Assembly: GCA_035560415.1 (NCBI GenBank)
Contig: DATMZG010000126.1
Location: forward strand, 1 to 31,625
Direction of reading: 5' to 3'
DNA length: 31,625 nucleotides
Source of the DNA: DATMXT01 sp035560415
GTDB taxonomy: Bacteria > Bacillota > Clostridia > Oscillospirales > Feifaniaceae
The notes beneath the pieces are model-generated. The model was not told the origin of the DNA, did not search any database, and worked only from the letters and a program-made list of their open reading frames with translations. A program made the translations under genes and the position numbers. This document shows, one piece after another, positions 1 through 6,261 of the stretch (position 1 is the stretch's first letter; each line of letters begins with the position of its first letter).

Positions 1-2
1 AT

Positions 3-206
3 TTTCAGGTGCGCTCGGTGACGACGCTGCCGACAGGCCCCTATCTGCGCGGGAAGCTGCTGCAGGGGGCCATTGCGGCGGCCATTGCGGGCATTGCCGC
101 CTGCTTTCTGCCTCAGGCGGCGCCCGTCATGGCCCCGTCTCCTGTGGGCGGACGGGTCGGGTGGGCCGCCTCGGCGATTATTGTCATTTTATATACTATT
201 ATGTAA
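3..206 (+). CDS. C-terminal end of a membrane protein (5' truncated)
   Basis: This open frame runs in from the left edge with no in-frame stop before it and ends at a TAA at 204-206, so it is read as the tail of a longer gene rather than a complete one; the first possible start, a GTG at position 9, has no ribosome binding site visible. The codons are rich in G and C at the third position, like the real genes nearby. The visible part has two hydrophobic stretches, an Ala/Ile-rich one just after GKLLQG and a second at the extreme C-terminus ending in IVILYTIM, which suggests an integral membrane protein. The family cannot be recognised from this fragment. It is followed by the glmS promoter, so it belongs to a separate upstream unit. 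Confidence 0.5.
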   Translation, partial: FQVRSVTTLPTGPYLRGKLLQGAIAAAIAGIAACFLPQAAPVMAPSPVGGRVGWAASAIIVILYTIM

Positions 207-211
207 ACCTA

Positions 212-240
212 TTGCCATTTTCCGCTAATTCGTGTATACT
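212..240 (+). promoter_or_regulatory. Sigma-A promoter of the glmS operon
   Basis: A -35 box TTGCCA (212-217) and a -10 box TATACT (235-240) are separated by exactly 17 bases. The expected transcription start is near 247, about 55 bases before the ribozyme cleavage site, so the transcript carries the whole glmS ribozyme. There is no other good promoter between here and glmS. Confidence 0.65.
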
Positions 241-261
241 GTACTGACAGCCGGATTTCGC

Positions 262-283
262 AAAGGAGGGACATTTTATGTAA
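262..283 (+). other. Start-stop (AUG-UAA) site with strong Shine-Dalgarno upstream of the glmS ribozyme
   Basis: AAAGGAGGG (262-270) is a near-perfect Shine-Dalgarno sequence, followed after seven bases by ATG (278-280) and immediately by TAA (281-283). It encodes only a methionine. It lies in the glmS leader, with the TAA ending 17 bases before the predicted ribozyme cleavage site. The sequence shows the arrangement clearly; that ribosomes use it is inference. Confidence 0.4.
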
Positions 284-299
284 ATCAGTTTAAATAAAA

Positions 300-452
300 A
301 GCGCCGGAGCCGGCGGAGATTCATCCGACCGGCAGACGAGGCGGGGGTTCATCGAGATTTCGGCGGGTGCCCCCCGGCCGGGCCGCGGTCGATAAAAGCG
401 CCCAAAACTGCCGGCGACGGCAGCACAGATGCGCGTAAGCGGCAGGCGCCTT
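300..452 (+). ncRNA. glmS ribozyme: glmS ribozyme / glucosamine-6-phosphate riboswitch
   Basis: The segment matches the known glmS ribozyme in order. It has A followed by GCGCC at 300-305 (self-cleavage expected between 300 and 301), then the P2 stem region, the core GACGAGG (342-348), the strongly conserved block ATCGAGATTTCGGCGGGTGC (351-370), and a P4-type hairpin CTGCC-GGCGA-CGGCAG near 408-423 preceded by AAAA. This is the same order as in the Bacillus subtilis ribozyme as I remember it. It sits directly upstream of glmS on the same strand. Known role: glucosamine-6-phosphate acts as cofactor for self-cleavage, and the cleaved mRNA is degraded, giving feedback on GlmS. The 3' boundary is approximate (about 450). 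Confidence 0.93.
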
Positions 453-506
453 CCAAATATGTGATGTTTTCGGCTGAATACATATTGTTTGGAGGAAATA
501 TAACCC

Positions 507-2333
507 ATGTGTGGAATTATCGGATACGTCGGCCCCAAGCGGTGCGCCGACATTCTGCTGAACGGCCTCAAGACCCTCGAGTACAGAGGATATGACTCGG
601 CCGGGCTGGCTTTTTTTGAAAACGGGGAGATTCAGGAGGTCAAGGCCGCGGGGCGCATCTCCAACCTCGAAAAGAAGATGGAGGGACGGCTTGACGCCGA
701 CACCCACTGCGGCATCGGCCACACCCGGTGGGCCACCCACGGCGGCCCGACCGACGAGAACGCCCATCCCCACTGCAGCGAGCACATTGCGCTGCTCCAC
801 AATGGCATCATTGAAAACTATCTGGAGCTCAAGGAGTTCCTCTTAAAAGAGGGCTACACCTTCAAGTCCCAGACCGACACCGAGACGGCCGCCCACCTCA
901 TCGACTGGTGCTATAAGCAAAAGGGCGACTTTTTAGACGCCGTCATCATGGCGCTCGGCCGCATCAAGGGCACCTATGCCTTTGGCATCATCTGCAAGGA
1001 TGAGCCCGACAAAATCATTTGCGTGCGGCAGGAAAACCCCTTGCTCATCGGCCTTGGCGACGGGGAGAACTTCATGGCCTCGGGGCTGCCGGCCTTCATC
1101 AAGTACACCAAGAACTACTACGTCATGGAGCCGGGCGAAATCGCCGTCATTGAGGCAGACAAGGTGACGGTGCTCGACTTTGACAAAAACCCCATTGAAA
1201 AAGAAGTCCTTGAAATCACCTGGGACTACGCCGCGGCAGAAAGAGGCGGCTACCCCCACTTCATGATCAAGGAAATTCACGAGACCCCCTCCATTCTGAA
1301 GGCCACGATGGGCCCCCGCATTAAGGATGGCATTGTGCAGTTCGGAGCGGATGAGCTGCCGGACGACTTACTCAAAAGCTGCAAGTCCATCACAATCCTG
1401 GCCTGCGGCAGCGCCATGCACGCCGGGATGGTGGCCAAATACGTCATTGAGCGCATGTGCCGCGTCAAGGTCGACGTCGAAGTCGCCTCCGAGTTCCGCG
1501 GCAGGCAGCCCATTTTGACCCCGGACGACCTTGTCATCGTCATCTCCCAGTCGGGCGAGACCCTCGACACGCTGGGCGCACTGAAACTGGCCAAGAGCTG
1601 CGGGTGCAAAATTCTCTCGATTGTCAACGTCGTCGCCTCCTCCATCGCCCGCGAGTCGGACCATGTGGTCTACACCTGGACCGGGCCCGAAATCGCCGTC
1701 GCCACCACCAAGGCCTACTCGGCCCAGGTCGCCATCGGCTACATGCTGGCGGCCCGCATGGCCTATGTCCGCGGGCTCATGAGCAAAGAAGCGCTGGCTG
1801 ACTTTACGGCAAAACTCCAGAAAATGCCCGACCTCATCGCGGGAATACTCGCCCGCGAGGAGGAGTTCAAAGCGCTTGCCGCGAGCTATAAGGACTATGA
1901 GGACCTCTTTTTCATCGGCCGCGGGCTCGACTATGCCCTGGCCCTTGAGGGCAGCCTCAAGCTCAAGGAGATCTCCTACATGCACAGCGAGACCTATGCC
2001 GCCGGCGAGCTCAAGCACGGCACCATCTCGCTTGTCACAGACGGGGTTCCGGTCATCTCGCTTGCAACCCAGAGCGACCTCGCCGACAAGATGGTCTCCA
2101 ACACCAAGGAGGTCAACGCCCGGGGGGCGAGGGTGCTCGCCGTCTGCCGGGAGAGCGTCAGGAACAACCTCTATTTTGCCGATGACGTCGTGGCACTGCC
2201 TGACTTCGAGGACATTCTGATGCCCTCGCTTGCCGTCATCCCGCTCCAGCTTCTCTCGTATCACATCGCCGTAGCCCGCGGCTGCGACGTGGATAAACCG
2301 CGAAATCTCGCAAAGTCGGTGACGGTGGAATGA
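507..2333 (+). CDS. glmS: Glutamine-fructose-6-phosphate aminotransferase (isomerizing)
   Basis: GlmS converts fructose-6-phosphate and glutamine to glucosamine-6-phosphate and glutamate, the first committed step to UDP-GlcNAc for peptidoglycan. The 608-residue protein has the normal family length. It starts with MCGIIGYVG, whose Cys2 becomes the N-terminal nucleophile of the glutaminase domain (about 1-220); GHTRWATHG is the typical glutaminase motif. Two SIS domains follow (about 280-600), with CGSAMHAG, SQSGETLDTL and the C-terminal KSVTVE ending usual for the enzyme. The start is preceded by GGAGG at 491-495, with spacing of 11 bases, slightly long. Expression is expected to be controlled by the ribozyme directly upstream. 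It overlaps the next gene by four bases (ATGA), so it leads a translationally coupled operon with the following envelope genes. Cytoplasmic. Confidence 0.98.
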   Translation: MCGIIGYVGPKRCADILLNGLKTLEYRGYDSAGLAFFENGEIQEVKAAGRISNLEKKMEGRLDADTHCGIGHTRWATHGGPTDENAHPHCSEHIALLHNGIIENYLELKEFLLKEGYTFKSQTDTETAAHLIDWCYKQKGDFLDAVIMALGRIKGTYAFGIICKDEPDKIICVRQENPLLIGLGDGENFMASGLPAFIKYTKNYYVMEPGEIAVIEADKVTVLDFDKNPIEKEVLEITWDYAAAERGGYPHFMIKEIHETPSILKATMGPRIKDGIVQFGADELPDDLLKSCKSITILACGSAMHAGMVAKYVIERMCRVKVDVEVASEFRGRQPILTPDDLVIVISQSGETLDTLGALKLAKSCGCKILSIVNVVASSIARESDHVVYTWTGPEIAVATTKAYSAQVAIGYMLAARMAYVRGLMSKEALADFTAKLQKMPDLIAGILAREEEFKALAASYKDYEDLFFIGRGLDYALALEGSLKLKEISYMHSETYAAGELKHGTISLVTDGVPVISLATQSDLADKMVSNTKEVNARGARVLAVCRESVRNNLYFADDVVALPDFEDILMPSLAVIPLQLLSYHIAVARGCDVDKPRNLAKSVTVE

Positions 2334-2545
2334 AAAAGACCATTTTCGGGAGCGGCATGCGACCGGCCTGTGCCTACTGCCGCTTTGGCGAGCGGCTCGC
2401 CGACACCGGCAACGTAAACTGCGCAAGACAGGGCGTCGTGGCGGAGGACTACAAGTGCCGCCACTTCGTCTACGACCCCCTCAGGCGGATTCCGCCGAGA
2501 AAGCCGCCGCTCCCGGAATACTCCGAAAAGGAATTTATCATCTGA
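2330..2545 (+). CDS. Small four-cysteine protein, function unknown
   Basis: A 71-residue protein whose ATG overlaps the glmS stop codon (ATGA, 2330-2333) and whose TGA is immediately followed by the next ATG, so it is firmly embedded in the operon. It has four cysteines (C14, C17, C31, C43) in a CAYC...C...C arrangement that could bind zinc as a small treble-clef or ribbon. The C-terminal part is rich in Pro and basic residues (RRIPPRKPPLPEYSE). There is no signal peptide or membrane segment, so it is probably cytoplasmic. The pattern resembles short conserved hypothetical proteins of Clostridia that I cannot name. The tight coupling on both sides is the main evidence that it is real. No function is proposed beyond likely metal binding. 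Confidence 0.75.
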   Translation: MKKTIFGSGMRPACAYCRFGERLADTGNVNCARQGVVAEDYKCRHFVYDPLRRIPPRKPPLPEYSEKEFII

Positions 2546-3853
2546 ATGAGGCGCCTTGTGACCACTGCGGCAGCGCTCGTTTTGCTGCTGACTTTGACAC
2601 TGACAGCCGGCGCGGCCTCGGAGCTTCCGCAGCTCCACTGTGAGGCCGCGCTGGTTGTGGCGCCTGAAACGGGCTTTGTGCTCTACAGCAAAAATGACCT
2701 CTCAAAGCGCTCCCCCTCCTCCCTCGTCAAAATCATGACGGCGCTTGTCGTGCTGGAAAATGCGGACGACCTCTCGGCCGAGGTGACGGTCTCTGCCGAG
2801 GCTGTCGCAAACCTCAAGGGCCTTGCCACCTCCTCCCTGAAGGAGGGCGAGGTCATGACCGTCACGAACCTGCTCTACTGTCTCCTCTTAAACTCCGGGG
2901 CCGACGCCGCAAACGCGCTGGCCGAATACACGGCCGGCAGCATTTCGGACTTTGTCGCCATGATGAACGGAAGGGCGGCGCAGCTTGGCATGGCGGACAC
3001 CCAGTTTGCCAATCCCCACGGCGGGGACGACGCCGCGCAATACACGACGGCGGCCGACCTTGCAAAACTGGCCGTCGCCGCCATGAAAAACCAGCAGCTC
3101 AGAGACATCGTCGAAGTGCAGTATAAGCGCATTCCAAAGACCAACAAGACGAGCACCGACCGGTATTATTTTTCTAACAACGCCCTTGTCATTTCGAGCA
3201 CCGAGCGCCGCAAGACCGAGGACTACTATTACCGGTACGCCGACGGGCTCATGACGGGCTATTCGACCGCAGCCGGCTACAATGTTTTGGCCTCCTCCGA
3301 AAAAGATGGGCTGACCCTTGTCACCGTCGTGCTCGGCGCCACCCGCGACGAGACGACAAAGGAGAAGTACAGCTATACCGACGCAATCGCGCTGATGAAC
3401 TGGGGCTACGGCAACTTCAAGCTGGCGCAGCTTCTGACAAAACTTGAGCCGGTGGCCGAAGCGCCCGTCACCCTCTCGAGCACGACCGACAGCGTGATCC
3501 TCGTCGCCCCCGAGGCCTACACGGCCATCATTCCGGCCGACGTCGAGCCGGCCGCCATGAGCCGGGAAGTGACGGTGGCGCAGCCCCTTGAAGCCCCGGT
3601 CGCAAAGGGCGAGGCGGTGGGCACTGTCATCTTCAGCTATGGCGGCCTTGAGTACGGCCGAAGTCCCCTCGTCTCCCAGTCGGAAATTGAGCGCAGCTTT
3701 CTGCTGTTCGCCTTAGCCCGCATTTCGGGCTTCTTGGTCGGCCCCTGGCTCTATGTGTCGGTCGGCGGGCTGCTGATTTTGGGCGGCCTCTACGCGTTTC
3801 TCACAGTGCGCCTCAACCGGCGGCGGGGGCGCGGCGGCCGGTACAGAGGGTAA
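2546..3853 (+). CDS. D-alanyl-D-alanine carboxypeptidase-like protein (PBP5/DacF family) with altered catalytic motifs
   Basis: A 435-residue exported S11-family (low-molecular-weight penicillin-binding) protein. Residues 1-24 form a signal peptide, about 27-290 the carboxypeptidase domain, about 300-380 a C-terminal beta domain, and LYVSVGGLLILGGLYAFL near 403-420 a membrane anchor followed by an Arg/Gly-rich tail. Family enzymes trim the terminal D-Ala of peptidoglycan stem peptides. The SxxK motif is intact (S59-L-V-K62). The second motif reads SGA (117-119) where S-x-N is usual, and the third reads DGLMTGYS, so the lysine of KTG is methionine (M236, ATG codon). The protein may therefore be catalytically weak, inactive or a binding protein. 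It starts with no gap after the preceding stop codon, so it is translationally coupled to glmS and the small Cys protein. The family assignment is secure; activity is doubtful. Confidence 0.9.
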   Translation: MRRLVTTAAALVLLLTLTLTAGAASELPQLHCEAALVVAPETGFVLYSKNDLSKRSPSSLVKIMTALVVLENADDLSAEVTVSAEAVANLKGLATSSLKEGEVMTVTNLLYCLLLNSGADAANALAEYTAGSISDFVAMMNGRAAQLGMADTQFANPHGGDDAAQYTTAADLAKLAVAAMKNQQLRDIVEVQYKRIPKTNKTSTDRYYFSNNALVISSTERRKTEDYYYRYADGLMTGYSTAAGYNVLASSEKDGLTLVTVVLGATRDETTKEKYSYTDAIALMNWGYGNFKLAQLLTKLEPVAEAPVTLSSTTDSVILVAPEAYTAIIPADVEPAAMSREVTVAQPLEAPVAKGEAVGTVIFSYGGLEYGRSPLVSQSEIERSFLLFALARISGFLVGPWLYVSVGGLLILGGLYAFLTVRLNRRRGRGGRYRG

Positions 3854-3872
3854 AGGTGAGGAGGGCTGACAA

Positions 3873-4427
3873 GTGGACGCACCGCACGGACTGAGGGCAT
3901 TTTTAAACGAGCTTTTCGGCGTTCGCCGGACACCTGCATCAAAACCTGCCACGCCTCCCCTTGAAGTGTCGGCGCCCCCAAAGCCCTGCGCCGCCACCGT
4001 CCTCCCCGCCATATCGGAAGACGCCGTCGTTGTCGCAAAAGGCGAGACTGCCACAGGGCCCCTTGAGGGCGAGGGGGATTACGATGTGCAGGGCAGCCTT
4101 GACGGCGGCATTCGCACTTCGGGCGCCATCCTTGTCACCGGCCTTGTCAGGGGCCCATTGACTGGCGCCAGCATCGAAGTGCGGGGCGGCGAGCTCTGCG
4201 GCGACCTTGCCGCAGCGGGGACAATTCTCATTGACGGGGACGGCCTTGTCATCGGCGCCCTCTCAGCCGACGTCGTGGACGTGGCGGGGCGGGTCAAGGG
4301 CGATATTCGAGCCAAAAGCCGGGCCCTGTTTCGGGGGACCGCCGTGCTGACAGGCGACATTGAGGCGGCGTCGGTCATCATTGAGCCGGGCGCAGCCATT
4401 GACGGAAAAGTTCACCTCACAGACTGA
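3873..4427 (+). CDS. Bactofilin family cytoskeletal protein
   Basis: A 184-residue protein starting at GTG 3873, with a purine-rich binding site (AGGTGAGGAGGG) just upstream; no ATG fits as well. Residues 1-55 form a Pro/Ala-rich flexible N-terminal region, and residues 55-184 form a bactofilin core of short repeated beta strands with the usual spaced glycines (GEGDYDVQGSLDGGI, ILVTGLVRGPL, VDVAGRVKGDI, AVLTGDIEAASVIIEPGA). Bactofilins polymerise without nucleotides into filaments that sit under the membrane and position wall enzymes, often peptidoglycan hydrolases. Here it lies 19 bases after a carboxypeptidase-like gene in the same operon, which fits a role in placing wall-modifying proteins. 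No membrane segment is visible. It is the last gene before a strong terminator. Confidence 0.9.
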   Translation: MDAPHGLRAFLNELFGVRRTPASKPATPPLEVSAPPKPCAATVLPAISEDAVVVAKGETATGPLEGEGDYDVQGSLDGGIRTSGAILVTGLVRGPLTGASIEVRGGELCGDLAAAGTILIDGDGLVIGALSADVVDVAGRVKGDIRAKSRALFRGTAVLTGDIEAASVIIEPGAAIDGKVHLTD

Positions 4428-4437
4428 AATTCATGAG

Positions 4438-4472
4438 AAAAGGGTGCAAGGCTGAGGCCTTGCACCCTTTTA
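4438..4472. terminator. Bidirectional rho-independent terminator
   Basis: A perfect 14-bp hairpin, AAAAGGGTGCAAGG (4438-4451) and CCTTGCACCCTTTT (4458-4471), with a six-base loop. It carries A and T runs on both sides and so serves the glmS operon on the + strand and the convergent amidohydrolase on the - strand. Confidence 0.9.
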
Positions 4473-4485
4473 AGTTTATGTTTAT

Positions 4486-6090
4486 TTACGCCTGATAAAT
4501 GACCTTGCCGCCCAGCACCGTCATGAGCGCCTTGAGGCCCAGCAGCTCCTCAGGGGCCTTGACCGCCGTCGGGTCGAGGTTGAAGACCGCGAGGTCGGCC
4601 AGCTTTCCGACTTCAATGGAGCCCTTGATATCCTCCTCCATCGTGCAGTAGGCGCCGCCCATCGTATAGCAGCGCAGCGCCTGCTCAGGCGTGATGCACT
4701 CCTCGGTGCCGCAGCTCCGCCCGTCCAGCACCTTGCGGGCGACGGCCGAGTAGAGCGTGACGGCGGGGTCGGGGTTGATGACCGGGTTGTCGGTGGAGAG
4801 GGCAATTTCGGTGCCCTGGTCCAGCATGGTCTTGATTTGCACCTCTTCTTTAATGCCCTCTTCCCCGAGATATGTAATTTGGGAGGCGCCGAGGTAGTAC
4901 AAAAAGCCCGGCTGCATCGCGATGCAAAGCCCGAGGTCCTTGACCCTTTTCTGGAGGTCGGGCGGGCAGATGTGGCAGTGCTCAAGGCGGTGGCGGCACC
5001 CCGGCCGTGGGTAGGTCTTCTGGGCCTTTTCAAAAGCTGTCAGAATGTTGTCGATGGCCTGGTCGCCGATGGCGTGGACCGAGATGCGATAGCCCGCCTT
5101 GTGGACGTCCATAACCTTGGCCTCGAGCTCCGACTGCTCGTGGTAGAGAATGCCGTGGTTGTCCGGGTCGTTGAAATAGCCGTTTTTCATGGCGCTGGTG
5201 CCGCCGCCGATGCTGCCGTCCATGAAGTACTTGACGCAGCCGATTTTGAACATGTCGTTTCCAAAGCCGCTGCCGACCCCGAGATTCCGCACCCGCTTTG
5301 CCGAGTCCTCCGACAGCAGCGTGTACATGCGCAGGGTGAGCCGCCCGTCCACCAGCGTGTCGCTCCAGGCGGCGTATTCCCCGTCGATGTCAAACAGCGT
5401 CGACGCGTCGGTCGCGCTGGTAAATCCCAGCTTGTTGTAGCCCTGGCAGGCGAGTTTAATCATTTCGGCGACGTCCTCGCGGCTGGGCTTGGGCATGGCC
5501 TCCATGGCCGCAAAGCGCGCGGTCTCCTGCAGCAGTCCCGTCATGCGCCCCGCTTTGTCCCGCACAATGCGTCCGCCCGCGGAGTTCGGGCTCTCCTCGG
5601 TGTACCCGGCCAGCTCCAGCGCCTTGGAGTTGCAGACCACCATGTGGTAGTCGGTGCGGGTGATGAGCACCGGATTGTTCGGCGCCGCCTCGTCGAGGTC
5701 GTCGCGGGTCGGGTGCCGGCCCTCGGCCATGCGGCTGTCGTCGTATCCCCAGCCCTCGACCCATTTGCCGGGGGCGGTCGCCGCGGCCTTCTCGGCAATC
5801 GCGGCCTTGAGCGCCGCAATGGACGGGGTTTTCTCGGGCGTACAGTTGACGGTGCGCAGGTTGTTGCCGAAGTGGATGAGGTGGCAGTGTCCCTCAATGA
5901 GGCCGGGCGTCATGGTCTTTCCGCCGAGGTCGACGACCTTGGTCGCAGGCCCCGCCATCTCGGCCATTTCGGCGTCGCTGCCGACGCCGACAATCTTGTC
6001 GCCCAAAATTGCCACAGCCGTCGCTCTCGGCTTGTCCTTGTCCATCGTGATGACGTTGCCGTTTTTATAAACCGTATCCGCAAAAAGCAT
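4486..6090 (-). CDS. Amidohydrolase, YtcJ-like (amidohydrolase family 3)
   Basis: A metal-dependent hydrolase of 534 residues when started at ATG 6088-6090, chosen because CAGGAGGGG lies eight bases upstream; the frame stays open a further 21 codons but without such a site. The N-terminus (FADTVYKNGNVITMD) and the C-terminus (GKLADLAVFNLDP) form the small beta domain typical of the family. The TIM-barrel metal ligands are visible: GHCH (H68, H70), HAIGDQAID, LEHCHICPPD and STDNPVINPDP, plus the conserved FMDGSIGGGTSAM segment. The family acts on C-N bonds of varied small substrates; the real substrate cannot be told from sequence. There is no signal peptide, so it is probably cytoplasmic. It stands alone on the - strand between two terminators and promoters of other units. 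Confidence 0.92.
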   Translation of the reverse strand: MLFADTVYKNGNVITMDKDKPRATAVAILGDKIVGVGSDAEMAEMAGPATKVVDLGGKTMTPGLIEGHCHLIHFGNNLRTVNCTPEKTPSIAALKAAIAEKAAATAPGKWVEGWGYDDSRMAEGRHPTRDDLDEAAPNNPVLITRTDYHMVVCNSKALELAGYTEESPNSAGGRIVRDKAGRMTGLLQETARFAAMEAMPKPSREDVAEMIKLACQGYNKLGFTSATDASTLFDIDGEYAAWSDTLVDGRLTLRMYTLLSEDSAKRVRNLGVGSGFGNDMFKIGCVKYFMDGSIGGGTSAMKNGYFNDPDNHGILYHEQSELEAKVMDVHKAGYRISVHAIGDQAIDNILTAFEKAQKTYPRPGCRHRLEHCHICPPDLQKRVKDLGLCIAMQPGFLYYLGASQITYLGEEGIKEEVQIKTMLDQGTEIALSTDNPVINPDPAVTLYSAVARKVLDGRSCGTEECITPEQALRCYTMGGAYCTMEEDIKGSIEVGKLADLAVFNLDPTAVKAPEELLGLKALMTVLGGKVIYQA

Positions 6091-6197
6091 AGGATTTCCC
6101 CTCCTGAACATAATCTCTGCGCTGAGTATACCACATTTTGGACAGCCCTTCAACGCTGTGCCCCTCCGTTCCCCGATATTTTTATTGGGCGCTTCAC

Positions 6198-6225
6198 TTG
6201 CATCTTTTGCATGTTATGGTATAAT
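6198..6225 (+). promoter_or_regulatory. Sigma-A promoter of the FMN-binding lipoprotein gene
   Basis: TTGCAT (6198-6203), a spacer of 16 bases, and a perfect TATAAT (6220-6225) preceded by an extended -10 TG at 6217-6218. The transcription start is expected near 6232, about 30 bases before the ATG. The downstream gene has a good ribosome binding site (AGGAGG) at 6247-6252. Confidence 0.7.
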
Positions 6226-6261
6226 TGTGATTATCTTGAACTGCACAGGAGGATTTTCCAA

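Noticed and set aside
4837..6261. Long + strand open frame running into the FMN lipoprotein gene
   Set aside because: It is antisense to the amidohydrolase gene, a result of high GC at third codon positions. The lipoprotein start at 6262 has the promoter, binding site and signal peptide.
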